Positions 1-9,234 of a DNA stretch of 35,145 nucleotides are shown here, piece after piece; positions within the stretch are counted from its first letter, which is position 1; each line of letters starts with the position of its first letter. Below the pieces are notes generated by a model. The model was not told where the DNA came from. It saw only the letters and a program-made list of their open reading frames with translations, and searched no databases. Source of the stretch: Bernardetiaceae bacterium (lineage in GTDB: Bacteria > Bacteroidota > Bacteroidia > Cytophagales > Thermoflexibacteraceae); contig JANWWZ010000023.1 in the NCBI GenBank assembly GCA_025057115.1, positions 1-35,145 on the forward strand. The letters are read 5' to 3'. The position numbers and the translations under genes were made by a program.

Positions 1-24
1 CATAATGCCGTTGTTGGTGTTTTT

Positions 25-48
25 GTTGCGCGTGAAGACACGCGCAAC
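25..48 (-). repeat. Perfect palindrome, CG-type arms, inverted orientation
   Basis: Ten-base arms GTTGCGCGTG and CACGCGCAAC pair perfectly around loop AAGA. Read on the minus strand the loop is TCTT, as in the other units, so this copy is inverted. It lies inside the 41-base block repeated at 121-161. Confidence 0.85.
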
Positions 49-88
49 GGCGGGAAAAATGCTGTTGTTCGCGTCTTTAAAAACCGCC

Positions 89-112
89 GTTGTTCGTGTC
101 TCCACGAACAAC
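89..112 (+). repeat. Perfect palindrome, TT-type arms
   Basis: Ten-base arms GTTGTTCGTG and CACGAACAAC pair perfectly around loop TCTC. Compared with the CG-type unit both arms differ at the same two positions in a compensating way. Confidence 0.85.
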
Positions 113-134
113 CTTTGCCATTGTTGGTGTTTTT

Positions 135-158
135 GTTGCGCGTGAAGACACGCGCAAC
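135..158 (-). repeat. Perfect palindrome, CG-type arms, second inverted copy
   Basis: Identical to the unit at 25-48, including loop AAGA. It is part of the second copy of the exact 41-base block. Confidence 0.85.
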
Positions 159-176
159 GGCAAGAAAAAAACCGCT

Positions 177-200
177 GTTGTTTGTGTCTTCACGAACAAC
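177..200 (+). repeat. Palindrome, TT-type arms with one wobble
   Basis: Left arm GTTGTTTGTG faces CACGAACAAC around loop TCTT. The single departure from the consensus is a T opposite G, which still pairs as a wobble in RNA. Confidence 0.8.
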
Positions 201-207
201 GCTTGCC

Positions 208-231
208 GTTGTTGGTGTCCCCACGAACAAC
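208..231 (+). repeat. Palindrome, TT-type arms with one mismatch
   Basis: Left arm GTTGTTGGTG faces CACGAACAAC around loop TCCC. One G opposite G breaks the stem. The same GTTGTTGGTG left arm occurs without a right arm at 10-19 and, one base changed, at 120-129. Confidence 0.75.
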
Positions 232-244
232 CATAATTGACCCT

Positions 245-284
245 AAAAAGCAGCCTTTCTAAGTCAACTTTACGGCTGCTCTTT
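245..284. terminator. Possible weak bidirectional terminator hairpin
   Basis: AAAAAGCAGCC (245-255) can pair with GGCTGCTCTTT (274-284) with one mismatch and an 18-base loop. The T-run is only three bases, so termination is uncertain. It lies between the palindromic repeats and the pyrG promoter and could close a gene left of the window. Confidence 0.3.
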
Positions 285-291
285 GGACTAA

Positions 292-2007
<1,716 letters not shown>

Positions 2008-2020
2008 TCCTTGACGCGTC

Positions 2021-3829
2021 ATGGATAGAAATTCCACCATTGGCATCATCATCATCTCAGCGATGCTGTTGATTTACTTGGTTTTTTTTGCCTCTGGTCC
2101 TCAGCCGCCTCAATCCACCACTACTGGTGACAGCCTTCCGCCTGCCAGAGCGCAAAACTCTAGTTTACAACCTGTTTCTCCACCTACCTCTACCTTATCC
2201 GATTCGGCATTAAAAGCCAAGTACGGCATTTTTGCTCCCTTGCTCAAAGGACAAGCCACCGATTGGGTCCTCGAGAACAAAGACCTCCGCCTTACCTTGA
2301 CTACCAAAGGAGGGAGAGTAAAAGAAGCCCTGCTTAAAAACTACGTCACCTATCAAAAAACGCCTCTGGTGTTGATAGACCAACACAGCAGCACTACTCA
2401 ACTGCTGATAGCTACTTCAGTAGGGGAAATCAATTTGCACCAGCTCCACTACACTGCAAAACAACTCAGTAGCAATCAAATTACTTTCCGCGCCCAATTG
2501 GATAGCATTCACTACGTAGAACAGCGCTACTACTTGCCAGCAGAAGGATTCGTAGTGCAATGGCGAGCAGAAGTACACCTGCCAGAGAACCTACTCACGG
2601 ACTCCCTGGCTTACTTTTTCTGGACTGACCGACTCAAGCAACAAGAAAAGGACATTGAGCAAGTGCGCCTCACTGCAACGGTGAATTACTACCAAATCAA
2701 CAGTGGTATGGAACAGCTTTCCGAGACAGCCTCTGAAGCACAGGAAGCCCGTGCCACCGAACCCGTCCAGTGGGTAGCACTCAAGCAGAAGTTTTTCAAT
2801 GCGGCAATTATTACCAGCGGTTCTTTCCCCGAAGTCATTGTGCGCAGCCGTCCGCCTGCCCAGCCAGCAAAGGAAGTCAAGGAACTTTCCATGCAAGTAG
2901 GCATTCCACTGGGGGATTTAAAGGAAGAGGCAAAAAACATTCGCTTTTTCTACGGACCTAATCATTTCCGCATTGCAGAGCAGGTGGCTCCCGGCTTTGA
3001 AGACAACGTTTATTTGGGCTGGGCTATCTTCAGCACGGTGAACCGCTATATCATCATGCCGCTTTTTGAAGTGCTGGAAAGAGTATCCAACAACTACGGT
3101 GTGGTGATTTTGCTGCTGGTGCTGATTGTTAAAACGGCGCTGTTTCCGCTGGTATATCGCTCATACCAGTCAATGGCAAAAATGCGCGTGCTCAAGCCCG
3201 AACTAGACCAGCTTAAAGCCCAGTGTGGCGATGACTTGCAGCGCTTCCAGCAAGAGCAAATGAAACTCTACACTCAATTTGGCGTCAATCCCCTCAGTGG
3301 TTGCATTCCCGTCCTGTTACAGTTGCCCGTGTTGTTGGCTATGTTCAATTTCTTCCCCAATGCTATTCAACTGAGGCAAAAAGAGTTCCTCTGGGCTGAT
3401 GACCTTTCTTCCTATGATTCCATTTTAGACCTGCCCTTCCACATTCCTTTTTACGGCGATCATGTCAGCCTTTTCACCTTGCTTATGACTCTCTCCACCA
3501 TCGCCTATACTTACTACAACAACCAGCTTTCTACTAACATGGACCCCAGCATGAAGATCATGTCCTACGTAATGCCCATTATTTTCGTTTTTGTGCTCAA
3601 TTCCTTCTCTGCGGGTCTGACTTACTACTACTTCGTTTCTAACCTCATTACCATTGGTCAGCAGTGGGCTATTCGCAAGTTTTTCATAGATGAAGCTAAA
3701 ATAAGGGCAAAGTTGGAGGAGAATCGCAAAAAGTTTACTGACCCCAACCGCAAAAAAACGGGTTTCCAAAAGCGTTTAGAGGAAGCGCTCAAAGCCCAAG
3801 AAGAAGCCAAAAAGAACAAGAAGAAGTAA
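2021..3829 (+). CDS. yidC: Membrane protein insertase YidC
   Basis: Inserts and folds inner-membrane proteins, alone or with SecYEG. The 602-residue layout is that of Gram-negative YidC: an N-terminal membrane segment (about residues 5-26), a large periplasmic beta domain, then the conserved Oxa1-like insertase core (about 345-575). The core includes the FPLVYRSYQSMAKM stretch after the first core helix and the NPLSGCIPVLLQLPVLLAMF segment. The tail is rich in lysine, ending KKNKKK, which fits ribosome contact. It lies 13 bases after pyrG and 3 bases before gldC, so the three genes are probably one transcript. Confidence 0.97.
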   Translation: MDRNSTIGIIIISAMLLIYLVFFASGPQPPQSTTTGDSLPPARAQNSSLQPVSPPTSTLSDSALKAKYGIFAPLLKGQATDWVLENKDLRLTLTTKGGRVKEALLKNYVTYQKTPLVLIDQHSSTTQLLIATSVGEINLHQLHYTAKQLSSNQITFRAQLDSIHYVEQRYYLPAEGFVVQWRAEVHLPENLLTDSLAYFFWTDRLKQQEKDIEQVRLTATVNYYQINSGMEQLSETASEAQEARATEPVQWVALKQKFFNAAIITSGSFPEVIVRSRPPAQPAKEVKELSMQVGIPLGDLKEEAKNIRFFYGPNHFRIAEQVAPGFEDNVYLGWAIFSTVNRYIIMPLFEVLERVSNNYGVVILLLVLIVKTALFPLVYRSYQSMAKMRVLKPELDQLKAQCGDDLQRFQQEQMKLYTQFGVNPLSGCIPVLLQLPVLLAMFNFFPNAIQLRQKEFLWADDLSSYDSILDLPFHIPFYGDHVSLFTLLMTLSTIAYTYYNNQLSTNMDPSMKIMSYVMPIIFVFVLNSFSAGLTYYYFVSNLITIGQQWAIRKFFIDEAKIRAKLEENRKKFTDPNRKKTGFQKRLEEALKAQEEAKKNKKK

Positions 3830-3832
3830 TCG

Positions 3833-4165
3833 ATGAGACAAGCCGAAATACGCCTGTTGGTTGAACTGGACCAAGATAATATTCCAGAAAAAATTTTTTG
3901 GTCTGCTAGCGATAGCCCTACAGGAGGCATCGAAGAGGCCAAAGCCGTACACCTTTCCATTTGGGATCACCGCCGCAAAGAAACCATGCGCATCGACCTT
4001 TGGACTAAAGATCTACCCGTGGATGAAATGAAACAATCCGTAGTAGATACCATCATGAGCATGGCAGCTACTATCCGTCTGGCCACTGACGATCAGCTCA
4101 TGGCTCAGTATATGGAAGAACTGGGCAACAAGTTACTAATGCACATTAACCACATGCACAAGTAA
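3833..4165 (+). CDS. gldC: Gliding motility protein GldC
   Basis: A 110-residue cytoplasmic-looking protein without signal peptide. It matches my recollection of GldC of Flavobacterium johnsoniae in length and in the motifs VELD, IPEKIFWSA, EEAKAVHLSIWD and RIDLWTKDLPVDEMK. GldC is an accessory gliding protein: its loss reduces but does not abolish motility in Flavobacterium, and its biochemical role is not clear. It starts 3 bases after yidC, so it is presumably co-transcribed with it. In Flavobacterium gldC sits next to gldB, which is not visible here. The protein is common in Bacteroidota, including non-gliding ones, so motility cannot be concluded from it alone. Confidence 0.88.
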   Translation: MRQAEIRLLVELDQDNIPEKIFWSASDSPTGGIEEAKAVHLSIWDHRRKETMRIDLWTKDLPVDEMKQSVVDTIMSMAATIRLATDDQLMAQYMEELGNKLLMHINHMHK

Positions 4166-4200
4166 GCCGGGCGAGGGGCTCTCGATAATTTGCCAAGTGT

Positions 4201-4231
4201 TTTGCAATTCAAAAGCGAGTTTGTAGATTTG
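4201..4231 (+). promoter_or_regulatory. ppk1 promoter, Bacteroidota type
   Basis: TTTG at 4201-4204, a 19-base spacer and TAGATTTG at 4224-4231 give a full match to the Bacteroidota -33/-7 promoter. It lies in the 142-base gap after gldC. Predicted start is a few bases after 4231, giving a leader of about 70 bases before ppk1. Confidence 0.65.
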
Positions 4232-4242
4232 ATTACCTTGCC

Positions 4243-4274
4243 TGAACTGAGTGAATCACCCGAAACGCAGTTCA
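4243..4274 (+). promoter_or_regulatory. Inverted repeat in the ppk1 leader
   Basis: TGAACTG (4243-4249) and CAGTTCA (4268-4274) are perfect inverted copies around an 18-base loop. They would form a hairpin at the very 5' end of the predicted ppk1 mRNA. It could protect the transcript or bind a protein; chance occurrence is possible with only seven pairs. Confidence 0.35.
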
Positions 4275-4307
4275 CATGTATTTTCCACAAGTGCAAACCG
4301 TGTTGTT

Positions 4308-6443
4308 ATGACGAGCCCCGAACAACCAACCGCTGCCTCTTTACCGGCAGGTGTGCTGCTACCTGTAAAGAAAGAAGATGAACTACTTCAGCCTACTGCC
4401 TATAGCTTCAATGACCGCGATGTAAGCTGGCTAGCCTTCAACTACCGCGTATTGCAAGAAGCCAAAGACAAGCGCTTACCCTTGTACGAAAGAATTAAAT
4501 TTTTGGCAATTTACTCTTCCAATATGGACGAGTTTTTTAAAATACGCGTGGCTTACTTGCGCGGTCTGGCCATGCTAAAAAAGAAAACCCAAAAACAACT
4601 CTACTTTGACCCTGTGAAAGTACTGCGCCAAGTAAAACGCATCGTGCAAAAACAACGCGCTGAATATTTGCAATTGTTTGAAAGTTTAATGCAGGAGCTT
4701 AAACAGCATCGCATTTTTTTTATTAGCTATGAAGAAGTAACCGTCCACCAATATGAGTTTTTGCGCGAGTATTTTTATAACCACGTCATGCCTCTTATTA
4801 ACCCTATTTACATTCACGAATACATCGGCGTGGTCTTCATCCAAAGCGATACCATTTATCACGCCCTGCGCTTCCCTGACAACGAAGGCGACTACGTGTA
4901 TGCCTTGATAGAAATTCCCACCCATTCCCTGCCGCGCTTTTTACTCATGCCTGAAGTGAATCATTCCTACTACATCATTAGCCTAGACGATATCATTAGG
5001 CTTTTTATTCATCAGCTATTCCCTAAGGTGAGCCCTGACCAAGTCTATTCAGTGAAAATGAACCGCGACGCAGAGCTTTACATCTACGATGAGCATAGCG
5101 GTAATCTAGTAGACAAAATCAAAAAAAGTCTCGCCAAGCGCAACTTAGGCGTGCCTTCGCGTTTTCTTTACGACAACCGCATGCCTGAGGACTTTCTCAA
5201 AACTCTCAAACGCGCTTTAGGGCTCACAGAAGCAGATTTAGTAGCAGGAGGGCGCTACCACAACTTCCGCGACTTGATGAACTTTCCCAATCCTCTTTCT
5301 CCCGCCCTTGAAAATGAACCGCTGCCTCCTTTGCGCATCAAAGAACTGGACGAGGCGCCAAGTATTTTCGAAGCCATTGAAAAACGCGACTGGCTTATCC
5401 ATTTTCCCTATCAAACCTACGACTATCTAAGCCGTTTTTTGTGGGAGGCCGCTGAAAGTCCTTATGTAACTAAAATTCGCATCTCTCTTTACCGAGTAGC
5501 GGTAGGCAATTCCAAAGTAGTCAGCGCCTTGATTCATGCCGCTAGGATGGGCAAGGAAGTAACGGTTTTCATCGAAGTGAAAGCTCGGTTTGATGAGGAA
5601 AATAACATTAAATGGAGCAATGAACTCATTCGCGCAGGAGCCAAAGTATTCTACAGCATCCCAGGAATAAAGGTCCATTCTAAAACTTGCGTGATCACTT
5701 ATCGACAAAATGGGCTACAGAAACGCTATGCTTATTTTGGCACAGGCAACTTCAACGAAAAAACCGCTCGCGTGTATTGCGACATCGGCCTGTTTACTGC
5801 TGATGCTCAACTTACAGAAGAACTGCTAAGCCATTATGATTTTCTCCGTCGCAAAACGGACCGAATTGAGTCCAAAGAATTGCTCATTGCCCCGCATAAC
5901 ATGCGCCAGAGACTCTACCAACTCATTCAAGAGGAGATAGAAGCGGCAAAAGCGGGGGAGAAAGCCTACATCTTGCTGAAAATGAACAGTATCCAAGACC
6001 GAGAAATCATAGAAAAACTCTACGAAGCCAGCAATGCTGGCGTAAAGATTGATATGATTGTGCGCGGCATCTGCTGCCTCAAACCAGGCATTAAAGGACA
6101 AAGTGAAAATATCCGCATCATCAGCATCGTGGACCGCTTTCTAGAGCATGCCCGCTGCTACTATTTCTATCATCATGGCAAGGAGTTGCTTTACTGCTCC
6201 TCTGCCGATTTTATGACGCGCAACCTCAGCGACCGCGTGGAAGTAGCCTTCCCTATCAAAGACCCTCGCCTCAAGCAAGAAGTGTTAGACATCCTGCATA
6301 TCCAGCTGAGCGATAACCAAAAAAGTCGCATTGTAGATGCCCGATTTAGCAACCGCTATGTAAAAAGTAAAGGCAAACCCATTCGTGCTCAAATGGCAAT
6401 TTACGAATATCTCAAGAATAAATATCCACAAGAAAGCCCATGA
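4308..6443 (+). CDS. ppk1: Polyphosphate kinase 1
   Basis: Reversibly polymerises the gamma-phosphate of ATP into long-chain polyphosphate. The protein has 711 residues. The N-terminal domain starts with NDRDVSWLAFNYRVLQEA. The catalytic half has His457 in KVHSKTC and His614 in FLEHAR. Their spacing of 157 equals that of the catalytic histidines 435 and 592 of the E. coli enzyme, so the active site looks intact. An in-frame GTG at 4251 could extend the protein by 19 residues of low-complexity character; the ATG at 4308 is preferred. The stop overlaps the lipB start by 4 bases (ATGA). No exopolyphosphatase gene is adjacent. Confidence 0.96.
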   Translation: MTSPEQPTAASLPAGVLLPVKKEDELLQPTAYSFNDRDVSWLAFNYRVLQEAKDKRLPLYERIKFLAIYSSNMDEFFKIRVAYLRGLAMLKKKTQKQLYFDPVKVLRQVKRIVQKQRAEYLQLFESLMQELKQHRIFFISYEEVTVHQYEFLREYFYNHVMPLINPIYIHEYIGVVFIQSDTIYHALRFPDNEGDYVYALIEIPTHSLPRFLLMPEVNHSYYIISLDDIIRLFIHQLFPKVSPDQVYSVKMNRDAELYIYDEHSGNLVDKIKKSLAKRNLGVPSRFLYDNRMPEDFLKTLKRALGLTEADLVAGGRYHNFRDLMNFPNPLSPALENEPLPPLRIKELDEAPSIFEAIEKRDWLIHFPYQTYDYLSRFLWEAAESPYVTKIRISLYRVAVGNSKVVSALIHAARMGKEVTVFIEVKARFDEENNIKWSNELIRAGAKVFYSIPGIKVHSKTCVITYRQNGLQKRYAYFGTGNFNEKTARVYCDIGLFTADAQLTEELLSHYDFLRRKTDRIESKELLIAPHNMRQRLYQLIQEEIEAAKAGEKAYILLKMNSIQDREIIEKLYEASNAGVKIDMIVRGICCLKPGIKGQSENIRIISIVDRFLEHARCYYFYHHGKELLYCSSADFMTRNLSDRVEVAFPIKDPRLKQEVLDILHIQLSDNQKSRIVDARFSNRYVKSKGKPIRAQMAIYEYLKNKYPQESP

Positions 6444-7165
6444 CTTACCCTACTCCTAACCGCCAAGTAGTGTACCGCTGGTTAGGGCTTATGCCTTACC
6501 GACAAGCGTGGGACTATCAGGAAGAATTATTTAAGCAAATTGTGTCAAAAAAAATAGCTGCCCGTGCCGAAAAACGCCACATTCCTACGGAAAATTATTT
6601 GCTTTTTTGCCAACATCCTCATGTTTATACTCTGGGAAAAAATGGCAAGCCCACTCATTTGCTCGCCAGCAACGAGCAACTGGCTGCTATCGGCGCCGAA
6701 TTTTTTCACATTGACCGCGGCGGCGATATTACTTATCATGGACCAGGGCAACTTGTTGGCTATCCCATTTTGGATTTGGAAAATTTTTTTACCGATATCC
6801 ATCTTTACCTTCGCTTGATTGAAGAAGCTGTGATTCGCACTTTGGCGGAGTACGGTTTGCAAGCAGGCAGAATAAACCAACTCACAGGAGTATGGCTAGA
6901 CTACCAAGGGCAAATAAACCCTCGTAAAATTTGCGCTATTGGCGTCAGGACTAGCCGCTGGGTAACTATGCATGGCTTTGCTCTCAATGTAAATACGAAT
7001 TTGGACTATTTCCGCTATATCGTGCCTTGCGGCATTAAAGACAAAGCGGTAACCTCCTTGCAAGCTGAGCTCGGTTATGCCGTTCCCTTGCAAGAAGTAG
7101 CGAAAAAAATGCGCCACCACCTTGCCGACCTCTTTCAAATGGAACTGATAGAGCAGCCTGCATAG
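6440..7165 (+). CDS. lipB: Octanoyl-[acyl carrier protein] transferase LipB
   Basis: Transfers octanoate from acyl carrier protein to lipoyl domains of enzymes such as pyruvate dehydrogenase, the first step of endogenous lipoate synthesis. The 241-residue protein has the signature RGGDITYHGPGQLVGYPI, the acyl-enzyme Cys197 in VPCGI and Lys163 in RKICAIG. The Lys-Cys distance of 34 matches K135/C169 of E. coli LipB. The start overlaps the ppk1 stop as ATGA, so the two are translationally coupled and share the ppk1 promoter. No lipA is visible in the window. The next gene is convergent. Confidence 0.96.
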   Translation: MTYPTPNRQVVYRWLGLMPYRQAWDYQEELFKQIVSKKIAARAEKRHIPTENYLLFCQHPHVYTLGKNGKPTHLLASNEQLAAIGAEFFHIDRGGDITYHGPGQLVGYPILDLENFFTDIHLYLRLIEEAVIRTLAEYGLQAGRINQLTGVWLDYQGQINPRKICAIGVRTSRWVTMHGFALNVNTNLDYFRYIVPCGIKDKAVTSLQAELGYAVPLQEVAKKMRHHLADLFQMELIEQPA

Positions 7166-7288
7166 ATATTTGTCAGTTATGGGTAAAGCAGTAGAAATTT
7201 TTAATTTATTCACATTTTTTGCTAACCTCGTTTCAATTCTACGCCAACAAGCCCAAGCCCAATAAATTACCCCAGAGATGCCCTCTGG

Positions 7289-8476
7289 CTACTTCTCTCC
7301 ATCCAAAGCATTGATTGCCAGCCAGCTCATAAGTCCACTTCCAATTGCTAAAGCTGATTCATCAATGTCGAAAGTAGGAGTGTGCACTCCTGATACAATG
7401 CCTTTGGAGACATTGCCCGTCCCTAAGCGATAAAAACACGCTGGGACTTGTTGAGCATAATAAGCAAAATCTTCAGCTGCCATCCATTGGTCTAGCTCTA
7501 CTACGTTTTCAGGACCTAGATATTCTGCAGCAACTTTTTGTAAACGTTGGGTAAAAGGTGGGTCGTTGTACAAGCAAGGGTAACCCTTTCGGATTTCAAT
7601 TTCACACTTTCCTCCCATGGCATTTATCAGTTCGGTGGATAGTTTAACAATCTTTTGATGAGCTTGTTGGCGCCAGTCTTCATCCATAGTTCGGAAAGTG
7701 CCTTGTAGAATTACTTCGTCAGGGATGATGTTGGTAGCTCCTTCAGCGATAAACCGACCAATAGAAAGGACAGTAGGAATGCGTGGCGGTGCTAAGCGAC
7801 TTACTACTTGTTGCAAATGTACCACTAACTGAGCTGCCATGTATACAGGATCCACAAGGCGTTCAGGCATGGCGGCATGTCCTCCTTTTCCCACTACGCG
7901 GATATGCAAATCATCAACACTTGCCATGTACATACCAGCGCGAAACCCTACCTTTCCAACAGGTAACTGAGGCATCACATGTTGCCCAATAATGTACAAA
8001 GGCGCGGGATCTTGTAACACGCCTTCTTGAATCATCATTGTGGCTCCTCCTGGAATGCGCTCCTCACCAGGCTGAAAAATCAGTTTGATAGTTCCTTCCC
8101 AGCCCTGCCGCAGTTGGTAGAGAATGCGAGCCGCTCCTAGCAAGCAAGCCGTATGCGCATCATGACCGCAAGCGTGCATAAGACCTTTGCGGGTTGATTT
8201 ATAAGGCACTTGATTAGCTTGGCAAATGGGCAAGGCGTCGATATCTGCTCGCAGGGCAATGGTTTTTTTCTCTGGATTCATTCCTCGAATTTGTGCCACT
8301 ATGCCAGTGGTTGCCATTGGCTGGGGAGTAATGCCTATCTTTTCCAACTGTTGGGCAATGTAGGCGGCGGTTTCGAACTCTTCGAAGGATAGTTCGGGAT
8401 GAGCATGCAACCAACGCCGATGCGCTACCACTTCTTCTTGTATCGACTCGGCTAACTGTTGAATTCTTTCCAACAT
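7289..8476 (-). CDS. M20 family amidohydrolase (N-acyl-amino-acid or hippurate hydrolase type)
   Basis: A 395-residue metallopeptidase of family M20, subfamily D, which removes acyl groups from amino acids or related amides. The di-metal site is visible: RADIDALP (Asp78/Asp80), HACGHDAH (His101, Cys103, His105), PGEE (Glu138/Glu139), His166 and the late HTPTFDIDE motif. The Cys in HACGHD and the PGEE pair are typical of M20D enzymes. No signal peptide is seen, so it is probably cytoplasmic. The actual substrate cannot be read from the sequence; hippurate, N-acetyl amino acids and indole-acetyl amino acids are all substrates in this group. It is a single gene, convergent with lipB and divergent from the coiled-coil gene. 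Confidence 0.92.
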   Translation of the reverse strand: MLERIQQLAESIQEEVVAHRRWLHAHPELSFEEFETAAYIAQQLEKIGITPQPMATTGIVAQIRGMNPEKKTIALRADIDALPICQANQVPYKSTRKGLMHACGHDAHTACLLGAARILYQLRQGWEGTIKLIFQPGEERIPGGATMMIQEGVLQDPAPLYIIGQHVMPQLPVGKVGFRAGMYMASVDDLHIRVVGKGGHAAMPERLVDPVYMAAQLVVHLQQVVSRLAPPRIPTVLSIGRFIAEGATNIIPDEVILQGTFRTMDEDWRQQAHQKIVKLSTELINAMGGKCEIEIRKGYPCLYNDPPFTQRLQKVAAEYLGPENVVELDQWMAAEDFAYYAQQVPACFYRLGTGNVSKGIVSGVHTPTFDIDESALAIGSGLMSWLAINALDGEK

Positions 8477-8577
8477 ATCACTCTTCTGGTTTCATTTTTG
8501 TTAAGATAGGTGTTAGTATATTAGCGGCGTTTAAACGGTGTATGTTGCCTATGAAGTTTCCTTTAAAGTTATTTCTT

Positions 8578-9090
8578 ATGAACAAAAAACTGAGTGTTGC
8601 ATTACTTCTATCACTTGGAGCGATTGCCTTTTGCCAGGCTCAAAATGAAACTCCTCAAGAGCGAGCAAAGAAAAAAGTAGAACCTATTATCAAGTACATT
8701 GATTCAAAAATTACAGATGCTTCTAAAAAGCTCACCAAAGCTCAGAAAGACAAGATTTTAGAAGCGCGCATTGCTTACGAAGTCAGTTTGGATAGCATTC
8801 CCTTGCTGCGCGACGAACTGCTTAAGGAAGCAGAGGAACTGAAAGCAAAAGCCGCAGAGCTAAACCAAAAAGTAGCCGAAACCGAAGAAGAAGCAGCGAA
8901 AATTAGCCAAGAAAAAGAAGCCCTTAAAGCAAGGCAGGATGCTTTGAAAAGCAAGCAAGAAAATTTGAAAACAATACCAGAAAGATTGAAAACTTCTTTT
9001 GAAGAAACAGTAAAGAAAATACTCAAAGGCGACCAACTCAAAGCGTACAACGAAATGCTAGCAGCACAAAAAACTAAGAGAAATCCATAA
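8578..9090 (+). CDS. Exported coiled-coil protein, function unknown
   Basis: I do not recognise a family. The 170-residue product begins with a clear signal peptide, MNKKLSVALLLSLGAIAF followed by CQAQ, cleaved near residues 20-21. The rest is almost entirely helical and highly charged. A long coiled coil of about 75 residues (AEELKAKAAELNQKV and what follows) is rich in Ala, Glu, Lys and Gln and almost free of aromatic residues. It may be a periplasmic helical protein with loose resemblance to Skp/OmpH chaperones, but the similarity is only of general form. In-frame ATGs at 8542 and 8551 would put extra residues before the signal peptide, so 8578 is preferred. A strong terminator follows directly, so the gene is probably monocistronic. 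Confidence 0.8.
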   Translation: MNKKLSVALLLSLGAIAFCQAQNETPQERAKKKVEPIIKYIDSKITDASKKLTKAQKDKILEARIAYEVSLDSIPLLRDELLKEAEELKAKAAELNQKVAETEEEAAKISQEKEALKARQDALKSKQENLKTIPERLKTSFEETVKKILKGDQLKAYNEMLAAQKTKRNP

Positions 9091-9110
9091 GCAAATGCTT
9101 GTTCCCCTTT

Positions 9111-9142
9111 AGCGGTGGCTTGCAAAAGCTGCCGCTTTTTTT
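9111..9142 (+). terminator. Rho-independent terminator after the coiled-coil gene
   Basis: AGCGGTGGCTT (9111-9121) pairs with AAGCTGCCGCT (9126-9136) through 11 base pairs including two G-U wobbles, around loop GCAA. It is followed by seven T (9136-9142). On the minus strand there is no T-run, so it acts in the + direction only. Confidence 0.9.
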
Positions 9143-9234
9143 GATTTCAACCCTTTGAGCATTTTTAGCAACGTGGCAGTAAATTATGTCAAGTGTAAGA
9201 TAAGCAACACATCAGCAAAAATTTTTCACTTGCC

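Larger units (their letters stand above)
8..232. repeat. Cluster of short palindromic intergenic repeats
   Basis: The stretch is a mosaic of one palindromic unit. The arms follow GTTGnnCGTG and CACGnnCAAC around a 4-base loop (TCTC, TCTT or TCCC, or the complement AAGA when the unit is inverted). Five full units start at 25, 89, 135, 177 and 208. Left halves without a right arm lie at 10-19, 64-77 and 120-129. A 41-base block at 11-51 recurs exactly at 121-161, a 110-base offset. No convincing gene lies here: the readable frames run through the palindromes and have no family signature. The layout resembles REP/BIME-type or MITE-like intergenic repeats, but I cannot name a family. It lies upstream of the pyrG promoter and may continue left of the window. 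Confidence 0.85.

Noticed and set aside
1-240. CRISPR-like array at the left edge
   Set aside because: The repeats are palindromic, vary in sequence, occur in both orientations and have irregular spacing of 31-64 bases; there are no unique spacers of constant length and no cas genes.
4251-4307. Upstream GTG start of ppk1
   Set aside because: Possible but adds 19 residues without family similarity; the ATG at 4308 is the better start.
7272-7288. Hairpin CCAGAG/CTCTGG beside the amidohydrolase stop
   Set aside because: Only six pairs and no T-run on either strand, so it is too weak to call a terminator.
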